Positions 1 through 8,086 of a DNA stretch of 45,671 bases are shown here, piece by piece. Below the pieces are notes generated by a model that was not told the origin of the DNA, ran no database searches, and was given only the letters and a program-made list of their open reading frames with translations. The DNA is taken from IMG/VR virus record IMGVR_UViG_3300045257_000224, positions 1 to 45,671 of that record, one strand, 5' to 3'. Position numbers and translations under genes: made by a program. This DNA comes from a virus. How positions within the stretch are numbered: position 1 is the stretch's first letter; every line of letters starts with the position of its first letter.

Positions 1-147
1 AGTTGGGCGGTCGAAGCGGACGACGCCGCCGCGACAGCACCAACGGCCCGTTCGACCGTCACCGCGTCCGTCGAGATGGCCGTGACGTGCATCATCTCGC
101 CGGTTGCGAGGTTGCGCAACGTGTCAACGGCGGCAACGGACAAGCCC
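1..147. repeat. Terminal direct repeat, left copy
   Basis: Bases 1-147 match 45525-45671 in the same orientation except at 127 (A versus T) and 137 (C versus G). The overlap lies in the major capsid gene and keeps its frame across the join. This is the signature of a circular or circularly permuted genome assembled slightly past its start. The two mismatches change V to D and V to L, and could be strain variants or end-of-contig errors. Confidence 0.95.
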
Positions 148-404
148 TGGCCGGCGGTGACGTTGATGGTGGTGTCGCCGGACGCAGCCGACGCCGACAG
201 CGTGATGAGCCGAGGGCGGAGCTGGTCTTCGAGCCACTCGATCTTCTCTCTCACGGCGCCCCTGGAGCCGAGCTTGGTGAGGAGAGTGACGAACTGGGAG
301 TCGTCGGGGTCGAGTTCGGCGAACTCGTTCCGCATGTCGACTACCTGCTCGTCTGCGAGCGGGTCCGACGTGGTGATAGAGCCTTTCTTGACTGTGACTG
401 CCAT
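1..404 (-). CDS. Major capsid protein, N-terminal part (continues at 44762-45671)
   Basis: The ATG at 404-402 begins MAVTVKKGSITTSDPL and runs off the left edge. Joined to the right-end piece it gives 388 residues plus stop. The early block (residues about 25-60: ELDPDDSQFVTLLTKLG, then IEWLEDQLRP) and the later 'ATGEMMHVTAIS' block match the HK97-fold capsid family of phage SU10 (DUF5309 type). It follows the scaffold gene, as in many podoviruses. No strong ribosome-binding site is visible; GGAG lies about 14 nt upstream. Function is by family resemblance read by eye. Confidence 0.85.
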   Translation of the reverse strand, partial: MAVTVKKGSITTSDPLADEQVVDMRNEFAELDPDDSQFVTLLTKLGSRGAVREKIEWLEDQLRPRLITLSASAASGDTTINVTAGQGLSVAAVDTLRNLATGEMMHVTAISTDAVTVERAVGAVAAASSASTAQ

Positions 405-532
405 TTAGGTGTTCTGACTCCGAAGTTTGGAATTGACAAGGACTGTCGGTTCCGTTTTCGGACGTGACCCGCGAAAGCGGGGGTCTCAGAACCAGGGGAT
501 GATGGCCTACCAAGTAGCCCTTTCGGGGTTGG
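405..532. other. Scaffold-capsid intergenic spacer with hairpin
   Basis: This 128-bp spacer is unusually long for the otherwise overlapping structural operon. It contains a hairpin at 466-485 (GACCCGC, loop GAAA, GCGGG with a GG bulge). On the leftward transcript the hairpin lies between the scaffold stop and the capsid start, without a clear U-tract. It could be an RNA processing site, a partial terminator or a stabilising 5' structure for the capsid message. A TTGTCA lies further downstream in the same sense but no good -10 follows. Confidence 0.4.
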
Positions 533-1558
533 TTATTCGGCCATCCATACGCCGAGACGTTTCCGTTCGGCTTCCTGGCGGAACTCTTCCCGCCACTGCT
601 CCTGCGGAGTGGGCGGCGGGGCTGGGTCTCGGGTTTCCGAGACGGATGGTGTCACCACATCCTGTGTGGTGGTCGTGTCCCCATCCCCAGTGGGGGTGAG
701 GGCGAGCGTTTGGAGAGTGTCCCCGACCGCTAGATGGTAGAGGGTCTCGATAGCTCCTTCGATCTGTGCCGGATCGCCCGAGTTCGTCGCCTGCTCCAAC
801 GCCTTCCCTGCGAACGGATGGTTTGCCAGGGTTGTTTCGATGGCGTCGTTGTAGTTGGTGAACTGCGGATTGCGGTTGAGCACACTTTGTAGTGCGAGAT
901 GGACGGTGGAGTCGCGAGGAAGTTGTGCTTGCGACTGGATTTGTGCCTGCATCTGCGCGTACGTCGCCTGGTTCTCGAGCCGGTTCGTGTAGACCGCCGC
1001 TTCGTACGGGTCGATCTCCTTCCACACCGACAAGCCACGCCGAACGAGAAGCTGGTTCCCCTGCTGCCTGGCCCATTCGAGAGCCTGGGCCGGGTTTTCC
1101 ACCACCTGCTGGTCGTACGTCGCCTGGTCGACGAACTGCTGTTGCGGCTGGTTTGCCTGCTGCATCGACTGGCTGAGGGTGGACAGTTCGTCCACCATGC
1201 GGCGGAGCTCGCCCACCTCGTTCGACTGCTCGCCGGCCTTTCTCTGAAGATGGACTGCGCCTTCGAGGGCTTTGTCGACGTCGCCTCCGTACTTCTTCAG
1301 AAACGCTGCGACAGCCGGATCGCCCTGCGGCGTGTCGGCGTCTACGACCTCGTCCGTGGTCTCCTCGACCTCGGTGTCTTCGGCGGTGGTGTACTGGCCT
1401 AGATCATTCCGAAGAGGTCCGGGTGTCCCCTCAACGGGGTCCTCCACCGCTTCAGGCTCGGGGAAGCTGGGGCGGCGGATCGTGTCCGCGCCTGCCTCTT
1501 CGAGTTTCGCCTCGACTGCTGCTTCAGCGTCCAGGGCGTCGGTTCCGCGATCACTCAT
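533..1558 (-). CDS. Putative capsid scaffolding protein
   Basis: 341 residues, acidic at the N-terminus (about residues 1-80) and rich in Gln, Glu and Ala, with predicted helical stretches around residues 105-170. The C-terminus is charged (EQWREEFRQEAERKRLG). Composition, size and position between portal and major capsid are those of podovirus scaffolding proteins, which assemble inside the prohead and leave before maturation. The sequence has no catalytic motif, so the call rests on context and composition. Its start overlaps the preceding gene by 8 bp. Confidence 0.7.
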   Translation of the reverse strand: MSDRGTDALDAEAAVEAKLEEAGADTIRRPSFPEPEAVEDPVEGTPGPLRNDLGQYTTAEDTEVEETTDEVVDADTPQGDPAVAAFLKKYGGDVDKALEGAVHLQRKAGEQSNEVGELRRMVDELSTLSQSMQQANQPQQQFVDQATYDQQVVENPAQALEWARQQGNQLLVRRGLSVWKEIDPYEAAVYTNRLENQATYAQMQAQIQSQAQLPRDSTVHLALQSVLNRNPQFTNYNDAIETTLANHPFAGKALEQATNSGDPAQIEGAIETLYHLAVGDTLQTLALTPTGDGDTTTTQDVVTPSVSETRDPAPPPTPQEQWREEFRQEAERKRLGVWMAE

Positions 1559-1823
1559 CCGCGGATTCCTCCTTCAGTGTTTCCCGCAACAGGATTGCTG
1601 CGGCCTTTTCGGGGGCGCTCAACAGAGCGCGTATCCCGTCAAGTTTTCCCATTGAGCGCGCCAATTCGACGTCGGTCGGGAACTTTCCCGCCGCGACGTC
1701 TGCGCGGTGTCGCGCCCAAAACTTCTCCTCTTGCTCGCCCAGAACGGACGCTAGTTCGTCCCACGCAGGCGTGTGTTTCAGCGATTCGATCCGTGCCGCA
1801 CGAGCCTTCAGGTCAGTTTCCAT
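1551..1823 (-). CDS. Small head-module protein of unknown function
   Basis: 90 residues, charged and helical (METDLKARAARIESLKHTP at the start), with no membrane segment or metal motif. It overlaps portal upstream (11 bp) and scaffold downstream (8 bp), so translation is probably coupled to both. Small helical proteins at this place in related modules can be head accessory or scaffold-associated proteins, but nothing in this sequence decides it. Confidence 0.6.
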   Translation of the reverse strand: METDLKARAARIESLKHTPAWDELASVLGEQEEKFWARHRADVAAGKFPTDVELARSMGKLDGIRALLSAPEKAAAILLRETLKEESADE

Positions 1824-3693
1824 TCACCGGCTCCGGCTGTCCGACGTTCGCCGCGCCGCCCTGTGAGGCGAGAGCCTGCGCGAGAGCCGCCGTACCTGAG
1901 TTAGCGAAGCTGTCTGACGCTTGCGGGGCTGTCACACCGTTCGCTCCTTGAGGGCCGGGCGGGGCTTGGGCGGGCTGCTGCGGTAGCTGTTGGGGTTGGG
2001 CTGCGAACCAGGCGTCCTTGTCTTGGATTCCGTACGCGTCCAGCATATTCTCGAGCGGCGCTTTCAGATTCAACGGCATCCCGGCGGCAGCATAGACGGG
2101 TGCGGCCTGAACAACGACCTGCATGAGAGCTTGGGCTTCGCCACGGACTTCTTGACGGAGCAGGCTTTCGTCCATCTGCTCAACGTCGATCTGATACCTG
2201 CCTTGCAACAGCATCGGTTGGATCGTCTCCATAGCCAACGCACCGTCTTTGCCTACGACGGGGACGTAGCGGTCGCTGGTAATCATCTGTTGGTTGAGAG
2301 CCAACCATTGTTCGCCGGTCCTTTTTGCAGCCCATTTCGTCATCTGTTTCTTCATCGCCAAACGTCTTTGGGCGAGAGTGGTGACGAGGTTGATCTGGGT
2401 GGCGGTCGCGGCCTGGTCAAGCTGCCCGTTCGCTGCCGGGCTAGCCCCGATCAGGTTTTGGAGGTCGTTGCGGGCTACGCCTTCGGCGTTCATGGACAGG
2501 TCGGCGATCTGCATGTTCGGCGTCCACATCTGCACCTGCGACGGGTCAGACACGAGATTCCTAGCGCCGGGATAGAAGTCGAAGCTGTCGGGGTCGTCGA
2601 TGTCGTCACGGAGAAGAACGATGGCGTTGTTGATGAGTTGGAGGTTGTCGAGCCGCTGGTTGAGCAAGGTCCACAGGATCTCCTGCGTCTCACGTATCAG
2701 TTCGACCTCGCCGACACCGGGAATCCTGAACATGTCCGGCGTCGTACTGCACACGACGAACGGGTAGCGGTTGTTCAAATGCTCGAACCGGAACGGATTC
2801 CCCATATCCCGGAGGACAACCTTGCGGTTGCCGATCGACACGACCCTGCGACCGTGGTCGATCCAGCATTCCAGCACCTCGATCTTGTCTCTCGTGCGGT
2901 CCGTCTGGAACAGGTCCTGTTCACGCGTTTTTAGCGTGTCGCCGGAGAAATCCTGTGATTCCAACAGGTCGTCGACGTTCTTGTAGATGCCTTGCTGTTC
3001 GAGTTCTTTCAGTTCTCCGATGTCTTTCCACACCCGGTGCGTCACCCGGATCGCAGAGTCAAGACTGGTGGCTGCCTGATGCCAGATGAAATCCCTAACG
3101 TCGATCGGCAGGCTGGTCGGCCCGTCGAAATACGTCTCCGAACCTGACGTGCCCTGCGTGACTTTCGGGACGAACCCGATGATCTTCCCCGAGTTCGGAG
3201 CGTAGATCGGTTCCGACGTGATCTTCGCTGTCGGAGCAGGGCCGGTTGTGCGTTTCCAGTAGTTCTTCGACACCGTCAACCCGGTGATGAGATTCTGGAG
3301 GAGGAATACGACCTGTTTTTCTCCGTACCCGTCCACGATCAACTCGTCCGCGAGCAGAAGTTCGTTCGCTTTCACTCCGTCCGTCAACTGCTGAATGTTC
3401 GGTACTTCTCCCGGACCGACCATCCGGGGCCTGGCCCGGAGTTTCCACTGCGGGTCGGGGTCTACGAGTCCGGCGAGGATAGTGTCGATCGCCTGGTAGA
3501 CGAGCGCGGGACGCTGCTTGTTCGTCCAGCCTGCCGCCTCTGACCGCCGCTCGAGGATGGCACGCCACGACCTGTAGTTCCGCTCAACCTTCTCACAGAA
3601 CTGTGCGTGGCTTTTCTCGTCCTCGTCGAAGCCGCGGAGACAGTAGTCGAGGATCGACTCGGAATCTCCCTGTCCGACCGGGCGACGCGCCAT
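1813..3693 (-). CDS. Portal protein
   Basis: 626 residues. The portal dodecamer forms the DNA entry channel of the head and docks the terminase. The N-terminal half has the typical pattern of P22-like portals: a helical start, WTNKQRPALVYQAIDTILAGLVDPDP (about residues 58-83, quoted in two parts: WTNKQRPALVYQA then IDTILAGLVDPDP), and a central DIDDPDSFDFYPGARNLV region. The C-terminus is Gln/Pro/Ala-rich. Location between large terminase and scaffold/capsid and the size support the call. Downstream start overlaps its stop by 11 bp. Confidence 0.8.
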   Translation of the reverse strand: MARRPVGQGDSESILDYCLRGFDEDEKSHAQFCEKVERNYRSWRAILERRSEAAGWTNKQRPALVYQAIDTILAGLVDPDPQWKLRARPRMVGPGEVPNIQQLTDGVKANELLLADELIVDGYGEKQVVFLLQNLITGLTVSKNYWKRTTGPAPTAKITSEPIYAPNSGKIIGFVPKVTQGTSGSETYFDGPTSLPIDVRDFIWHQAATSLDSAIRVTHRVWKDIGELKELEQQGIYKNVDDLLESQDFSGDTLKTREQDLFQTDRTRDKIEVLECWIDHGRRVVSIGNRKVVLRDMGNPFRFEHLNNRYPFVVCSTTPDMFRIPGVGEVELIRETQEILWTLLNQRLDNLQLINNAIVLLRDDIDDPDSFDFYPGARNLVSDPSQVQMWTPNMQIADLSMNAEGVARNDLQNLIGASPAANGQLDQAATATQINLVTTLAQRRLAMKKQMTKWAAKRTGEQWLALNQQMITSDRYVPVVGKDGALAMETIQPMLLQGRYQIDVEQMDESLLRQEVRGEAQALMQVVVQAAPVYAAAGMPLNLKAPLENMLDAYGIQDKDAWFAAQPQQLPQQPAQAPPGPQGANGVTAPQASDSFANSGTAALAQALASQGGAANVGQPEPVNGN

Positions 3694-4062
3694 CTAAGCC
3701 CCGTGCGCTTGCGCCATCAGGCGCGGACTGAGCTTCCCGGCGAGAGCCTGATGATGCTCCTTGTCCACGTTCGCGAGATACTTGTGGAGAGCAGAAACAG
3801 CAGTCGAAAACGCCGCCTTCAACGCAGGGTCCTGGGCTTGTCCGGCTGCTTGGAGGAGATGCTGGGCTGCGGTGTCGGCGATCTGCCTGTCACTGTTTCC
3901 GCCCTGTGGGGGGACGGGCAGCCCAGCCGGAAGCCCCATCCCTTGAGGGGGAGACGGAGCGCCGATCGGTGGAGACAATCCAGGAGGTCCGCTCATGCTG
4001 GCTTGCATGGGGAGTCCTTGGTGGCCTCTTGCGGCCATGAGTAGCTGTTCGATCGGGTTCAA
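3694..4062 (-). CDS. Small Pro/Gly/Gln-rich head-module protein
   Basis: 122 residues. Residues about 20-55 are low complexity (Gly, Pro and Met rich) and the rest is helical (DPALKAAFSTAVSALHKYL). It overlaps the upstream gene by 4 bp (ATGA) and abuts portal, so it belongs to the packaging-head operon. No recognised family. It might be a head accessory or portal-associated protein; this is inferred from position only. Confidence 0.55.
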   Translation of the reverse strand: MNPIEQLLMAARGHQGLPMQASMSGPPGLSPPIGAPSPPQGMGLPAGLPVPPQGGNSDRQIADTAAQHLLQAAGQAQDPALKAAFSTAVSALHKYLANVDKEHHQALAGKLSPRLMAQAHGA

Positions 4063-4505
4063 CAGGTCTGACTCCTAGCCGGGTCTAGCGGAACGAGAAG
4101 GTAGTAGCCGATCAGAAACACATCGTTCTCTTTGGTCTGCTTGAGAGTGCCGCTAGGGTTGTGTACGCAGCGGTATCCCTTCATCACGACTACATGGTTG
4201 GGTTCGTTGTCAATGATCCAATCGACTCTGCTGATCTGCCCTATCCAGTACCCACGCGGGGGCCAACTCTTAGCCTTTTCCCACGTCCGTTTGCGTTGGA
4301 ACTCAGCGAACTGTCGAGCGTGACATTCGGCGAAGTAGAGGTGAAACCCTCGACCGGCAAGCCACCGTCTCTCTTGATCGTACTGACTAGCGGCTGTCAC
4401 TTTGTCCGACCAGAAATCAGGAACATCCTCGATAGGGAGTTCGAGGATCGTGGCGTAACAGGAGGCTACGCAATCGTGGTCGTGGCGAGGTTTCGCGATC
4501 TTCAC
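4059..4505 (-). CDS. Putative Cys/His peptidase-like protein (C39/papain-like)
   Basis: 148 residues from the GTG at 4505, chosen because it overlaps the terminase stop as GTGA. Near the N-terminus is HDHDCVASCYATILELP (Cys12 and Cys16 at a helix start). About 90 residues later comes EPNHVVVMKGYRCVHNPSG (His104, then His115-Asn116). A Cys-helix followed by a beta-strand His and Asn/Asp is the layout of C39/papain-like peptidases and related enzymes. It sits between large terminase and portal. Whether it processes head proteins, acts on the host or is inactive cannot be told from sequence. Confidence 0.45.
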   Translation of the reverse strand: MKIAKPRHDHDCVASCYATILELPIEDVPDFWSDKVTAASQYDQERRWLAGRGFHLYFAECHARQFAEFQRKRTWEKAKSWPPRGYWIGQISRVDWIIDNEPNHVVVMKGYRCVHNPSGTLKQTKENDVFLIGYYLLVPLDPARSQTC

Positions 4506-6214
4506 GCGACCCTCTGCCACGGGTACGGTGCGACGGGTTTGCGTTTCGGTTTCCTCTCGGTGCGGCGCTTCCCGCCAATATCACCGAACAGCCGGAACAT
4601 TTCCAGGCTGATAGCAGCGGCCATCACCCGGTCGTCGCGGGACCCTTCCCGTGCTCTTGGGCTGACGCCGTGGTTGTGATGGACGAACTCCGTCAACTCG
4701 TCATGGAGTCCCCTTGACACCCACGGGAACGTTCTCTCCCTGAGGTGGCGCTCCATCTGGTTCAGGATCAGCGGCCGGGTCTTGGTATTGGTGGGGAACC
4801 CGTACGTTTTCGTGATCGGCTTATCCGGTCTTGAGGAGAGGATGTGCCGGTACAGCTTCGGGTACGCTCGCCGTCCCGCTGCCCCGTCGCGCAAGGCGAT
4901 GATGACGGCCTCTCCGTACCCGCCCGCAGTCTCGACAGCGATCAGCGCGGTGTTATACCTGCGGCCGAGGTAGTGGAGGTCTTTGGCGAAGATGTCGGCT
5001 TCGATCTTGCCGTGGCACTCCGCGACGAGTTCGGCGTTGGTGAGGTCGATGACGTAGGCGGCGGAGTAGTCCATGCCTCTGCCTGTCGCTACGTCTGCCC
5101 CGATCGCGTACGGCCTGTCGGCAACGGGTTCAGCGTAGACGCGGACTCTACCCAGGTCGTGCTCTGCGATCTTCGCCTGACCTGGTCCGGTAACGTCGAA
5201 GTCGTAGCGCCTGAGGGGTTCCTTTATACGCTCCAGGTACTCATGGAGGGCGTCGGGGTCGAAGAACGAACGGTCGGAGAGGGCGAACGCTTCGCCCTCG
5301 TCCCTCGGGAACTGCTCCTGCCGCTTCCACACCGGCAAACTGAGAACTTCCGACTCGGTGTCGTACCAGTTCTCATCCCGCTCAGGATGCAAATCGAAAG
5401 GCAAAAACACGCGGTCGTAGCCGACCTCTTCCGCCTGTGTCCAGAGGCGGTGGAATTCGTTTCCGTCGCCTGTTTCGGGGTTGGACCTGCCGTTAGCTGT
5501 GCTGATGAGGTCGATGTGGGCGTTCCCGGCGGCGGGTTCGATCGCCGCCCGGATCGACAGGAGGAGTTCGATGTGGGCGGCTTCGTCACACATCACCCGG
5601 CGAACAGAACGTCCATGCCCGGAACTGGCGGCTGAGGTCATAGGAACGATCTCGGAGAAGGACCCGTTCGCGAACTTCAACACTACTCCGTCACGGGCGG
5701 GACGGTCGGCTTTCCCTTCGGCAGGTTTGTTGACGGTGACCGGTCCGACCTTCGACCCTGCGGGGACTTTTTGGAGGAGCCAGTCGGGGAGGCTGGTGTA
5801 CAGAATCCACCAGCGGCGGACGTTGTCGATCGCCTCATCCTCCCGCTGCCGAAACAACAGACTCGTGGTGCCGGGTTTGAGGAGTGCTTCGGCGACGTCT
5901 ACGGCGAGGTGAATCCAGGTGTCGCCGATCTGCCTCCCTTTCAGGTCGATGCAGCGTTTCTCTGAGAGGGCGCGGTCTACGATCCAGCGTTGCCACCGCC
6001 AGTTCTTGTCTCTGGCGCGGAGCTTGTTGCCTTCCAGCCACACCTCTCCGGGTTGGAGCGGGTCGCGGATGTGGTCGAACGTGAACCCGTCACCGGTCCG
6101 CTGGTCGATCGCGGACATGAGGCTGATGAGATACGGAACGTCGCGGTCGCGAAAAACCCTGCGGCGAACTATCTCTCGTTCGGCAAGAATGCGGGTGACG
6201 CCAGCGGCGTCCAC
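4502..6214 (-). CDS. Terminase large subunit
   Basis: 570 residues. This is the ATP-driven DNA packaging motor with a headful or site-specific nuclease. The ATPase domain has a deviant Walker A around RQIGDTW (residues 94-100) and Walker B VMCDEA (about 207-212). The RNase H-like nuclease begins at IGADVATGRGMDYS (Asp374) with a second block AVETAGGYGEA (426-436). A GTG at 6214 is preceded directly by an in-frame TAA, so the N-terminus cannot extend further; no good ribosome-binding site precedes it. The missing upstream signal may relate to the element end at 6236-6261. Confidence 0.9.
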   Translation of the reverse strand: MDAAGVTRILAEREIVRRRVFRDRDVPYLISLMSAIDQRTGDGFTFDHIRDPLQPGEVWLEGNKLRARDKNWRWQRWIVDRALSEKRCIDLKGRQIGDTWIHLAVDVAEALLKPGTTSLLFRQREDEAIDNVRRWWILYTSLPDWLLQKVPAGSKVGPVTVNKPAEGKADRPARDGVVLKFANGSFSEIVPMTSAASSGHGRSVRRVMCDEAAHIELLLSIRAAIEPAAGNAHIDLISTANGRSNPETGDGNEFHRLWTQAEEVGYDRVFLPFDLHPERDENWYDTESEVLSLPVWKRQEQFPRDEGEAFALSDRSFFDPDALHEYLERIKEPLRRYDFDVTGPGQAKIAEHDLGRVRVYAEPVADRPYAIGADVATGRGMDYSAAYVIDLTNAELVAECHGKIEADIFAKDLHYLGRRYNTALIAVETAGGYGEAVIIALRDGAAGRRAYPKLYRHILSSRPDKPITKTYGFPTNTKTRPLILNQMERHLRERTFPWVSRGLHDELTEFVHHNHGVSPRAREGSRDDRVMAAAISLEMFRLFGDIGGKRRTERKPKRKPVAPYPWQRVA

Positions 6215-6235
6215 TTAGCGTCTAGCGCTCTTGAA

Positions 6236-6261
6236 TCGGGAATTATCCCTTCGAGGGAGAG
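6236..6261. repeat. 26-bp inverted repeat, left copy (element end?)
   Basis: Exact reverse complement of 19399-19424. The core reads GGGAATTATCCC then TTCGAGGGA, two nested palindromes. At the other copy the phage DUF5131 frame breaks exactly where this sequence starts, which suggests it is the terminal sequence of an insertion element. Here it lies directly upstream of the terminase start. Confidence 0.85.
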
Positions 6262-6300
6262 AACGAGTCATCATCGGCCCAACCAACCACGGAGGCGACG

Positions 6301-6678
6301 ATGACGCTTAGGGACGAAATCGACCGGATCGTGACCTTCGAGGCCACAGCTTCGGCCTTGATCCAAGACGCGCTCCAAGGCCCGGTGAACATCGACGAGA
6401 CGCACACGCGTCAACTGTTCGTCGCCGTGTTCACCCTCCTTCGCGGTGTAAACGAGGCCCTGTTCCGGCTCGCGGATGATGTAGGGCTTCATCGCCCGCT
6501 TCATCCGGTGACGGGAGTGGAGACGTTCTTGTTGGTTCCGACAGTGAAGTGTCCGTTGAACGCTTCCGGCAGCACCCCAACCTCTGAGCTTCCGCCAACA
6601 ACCACGGAGGGGATGCGTCCGGTTTGGGCGTTGCCGGTGCCGCCGCCGAAACTCGTCTGCTTTCCACGGATCGGGTAG
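6301..6678 (+). CDS. Rightward ORF in late region, probably a truncated foreign gene
   Basis: The ATG has a strong Shine-Dalgarno (GGAGG at 6290-6294). The first about 70 residues look like a genuine helical protein (DEIDRIVTFEATASALIQDA), with GC-rich third positions. After about 6510 the frame is only the antisense of a leftward phage gene, so the real gene is probably cut there. It lies just inside the 26-bp repeat at 6236, fitting a remnant of an inserted element. An alternative leftward ORF occupies 6271-6504 and overlaps the upstream stop as ATGA; only one is likely to be real. Confidence 0.4.
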   Translation: MTLRDEIDRIVTFEATASALIQDALQGPVNIDETHTRQLFVAVFTLLRGVNEALFRLADDVGLHRPLHPVTGVETFLLVPTVKCPLNASGSTPTSELPPTTTEGMRPVWALPVPPPKLVCFPRIG

Positions 6679-6728
6679 GTCATGGTGTCGACGTTTTCGC
6701 CTGCCGGAGGGTGCGGTGTGTCGCTCAT
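6501..6728 (-). CDS. Small Gly/Thr-rich phage protein
   Basis: 75 residues with no charged core or membrane segment; rich in Gly, Thr, Pro and Ser (TSFGGGTGNAQTGRIPS). ATGA overlap with the preceding gene places it in the pre-terminase operon. Composition resembles small virion-associated or decoration proteins, but there is no family motif. Its last residues may be affected by the junction with the foreign segment at about 6500. Confidence 0.5.
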   Translation of the reverse strand: MSDTPHPPAGENVDTMTYPIRGKQTSFGGGTGNAQTGRIPSVVVGGSSEVGVLPEAFNGHFTVGTNKNVSTPVTG

Positions 6729-6937
6729 GAGTCTCCTGGGCCGTTGTAGTAGCCGGTGTTGTGGTCTTGCACGTTCTTCGACGTAGCCGGACTCGAAACC
6801 GACTTCGAGATGGTGGCGACTTCCTCAGGTGTGGCCCCTCCCATTCCGACGCAGCACGTGTCGGTGGGGAGTCCGCAGTCGAGGTTGTTGGGGTCGAGGA
6901 CCTGGTTTCCGTTGAGCGCCATCAGTGAGGGTTCCAT
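6725..6937 (-). CDS. Small protein of unknown function
   Basis: 70 residues, start ATG at 6937, overlapping its upstream neighbour by 16 bp and its downstream neighbour by 4 bp. It has a PTDTCCVGMGG segment with adjacent cysteines and an Asn/Gly-rich tail, and no transmembrane helix. Position before terminase suggests a packaging or virion role, without direct support. Confidence 0.5.
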   Translation of the reverse strand: MEPSLMALNGNQVLDPNNLDCGLPTDTCCVGMGGATPEEVATISKSVSSPATSKNVQDHNTGYYNGPGDS

Positions 6938-7104
6938 CCGCCGCTGGTCCGTTTCCCGCCGCGCGGCGCGAGCCCGGTGGTGGTCTTCTTCAGGCCGGAC
7001 GACTGCATGGGGCCGGCGTGTTTGGCGGCGGTCTCGGCGTGCATCGCGGCCATCTGCTGGTTGGCGGGGCTGGTGCGTCCGTAGAAGGAAGCGGGGTCAG
7101 TCAT
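6922..7104 (-). CDS. Small Gly/Lys-rich protein of unknown function
   Basis: 60 residues from the ATG at 7104, which overlaps the preceding stop by 8 bp. It has an Ala/Met-rich helical centre (NQQMAAMHAETAAKHAG) and a basic Gly-rich tail (LAPRGGKRTSGGWNPH). Part of a tightly overlapping set of four small genes before terminase. Function unknown. Confidence 0.5.
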   Translation of the reverse strand: MTDPASFYGRTSPANQQMAAMHAETAAKHAGPMQSSGLKKTTTGLAPRGGKRTSGGWNPH

Positions 7105-7438
7105 CGTCTGTCTCCTTTTCGAGTAGAGCAAGCAAGTCTTCGTCGGACAGGTCTGCGAAGTCGCCAACAGTCTGCCGGGCCTGGGCTGGAGCTTCCCGGT
7201 GAGTGCCGACCTTCCCCTCGAGCTGTTCCATGACGAGTTGGGCGGCTTTCGCCCTTTCGAACATGTTGGGCACGGCGAAAGGTGTTTTTTTGTGGCAGTG
7301 CTTACATTCGATCCATTCGGTTTTGGTGGCGTTCAACGCCTCCTGGATCGACTCCACCATCTTCGGAACGATCTGTTCCGGTGGGAGCTGCTGCCGGAGA
7401 AGCTGACGAATGGATCGTGCTTGCGGCTTCTCGGCCAT
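7097..7438 (-). CDS. Candidate terminase small subunit
   Basis: 113 residues. It has a basic helical N-terminus (ARSIRQLLRQQLPPEQIVPKM), a CxxC pair followed by basic residues (ECKHCHKKTPF, about 43-53), then helix and an acidic tail (LSDEDLLALLEKETDDD). A DNA-binding helical part plus an acidic C-terminus, about 0.9 kb before the large terminase, fits a small terminase subunit, which recognises pac DNA. The CxxC is unusual for that role, so a zinc-binding regulator is an alternative. Confidence 0.4.
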   Translation of the reverse strand: MAEKPQARSIRQLLRQQLPPEQIVPKMVESIQEALNATKTEWIECKHCHKKTPFAVPNMFERAKAAQLVMEQLEGKVGTHREAPAQARQTVGDFADLSDEDLLALLEKETDDD

Positions 7439-7490
7439 TAGGCGCAGGTATCCAGGCTCACCGAAGGCTTATATCAGACGGGATCGGATG

Positions 7491-7958
7491 TTAGGCGGCT
7501 GGTCTGCGCCATGCGTCCCAGAGTTCGTCCGGTACGAACACCTCTCCACCAAACTCCGAGACCAGGAACGTCTCTCCGTGAAAGACTCTGACAGGGTCGA
7601 CCCAGGCGGGGACGATCGGCTCGCGGACTCGGCGTTCGACCATCTCGAATCCTTTCCCTCGTGACCGTTTGGCGCGAACATGTTTTGTGACGCACCGCCA
7701 TTCCACCCCGCACCTGTACGCCTTCACATGTCTGAGCGTCGGAAGGTCTGTCTCCTCGAGGACGGTGAGGCAGCGGTCGAGTTCCACCACGGACGGATGC
7801 CCGGCCATCCTGGACAGCATAGGAGGGAGTCCTGACCCGCCGCCTCTGCCTGCTCCGCTAAGGAAGGGACCCCAGATCACATCCCAGTTGTCGAGGAGGA
7901 ACCGGACCCGGCCTAGGCGGGATTCGAGGTGTTCGTATCCGCGAGGGTCTAAGTCCAT
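7491..7958 (-). CDS. Conserved-looking phage protein, function unknown
   Basis: 155 residues, mixed alpha/beta, basic in the middle (TKHVRAKRSRGKGFEMVERR, about 90-110) and ending in GGEVFVPDELWDAWRRPAA. No catalytic motif. It sits in the operon running from the RHH regulator and recombinase into the packaging genes. A late-gene regulator or nucleic-acid-binding protein is possible from charge and position only. Confidence 0.55.
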   Translation of the reverse strand: MDLDPRGYEHLESRLGRVRFLLDNWDVIWGPFLSGAGRGGGSGLPPMLSRMAGHPSVVELDRCLTVLEETDLPTLRHVKAYRCGVEWRCVTKHVRAKRSRGKGFEMVERRVREPIVPAWVDPVRVFHGETFLVSEFGGEVFVPDELWDAWRRPAA

Positions 7959-8086
7959 GCGAATGTGTACGAGGCGCTTTCGATACGAACGAGTTCGTAT
8001 CGAGGGCTGTAGGGAAGACGGACGGTGATCGGGCCGATGTAGCGAAGAATCAGAGCGATCCGCTCCTTGCTGAGACCGTCAGTCAC
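7949..8086 (-). CDS. Small 45-residue protein
   Basis: GTG start at 8086-8084 inside the end of the preceding gene (GTGACTGA), and a stop TAG just after the next gene's ATG (ATGGACTTAG). Sequence starts MTDGLSKERIALILRY and is a plausible small alpha/beta protein. Both overlaps argue for a translated coupling gene. Function unknown. Confidence 0.5.
   Translation of the reverse strand: MTDGLSKERIALILRYIGPITVRLPYSPRYELVRIESASYTFAWT

Noticed and set aside
1990-2934. 314-codon rightward ORF across the portal gene
   Set aside because: Antisense of portal; no start signal and composition typical of shadow frames.
6271-6504. Leftward 77-codon ORF with ATGA overlap
   Set aside because: Kept only as an alternative. 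The rightward frame at 6301 has a strong ribosome-binding site and a more protein-like sequence; the overlap may be chance.
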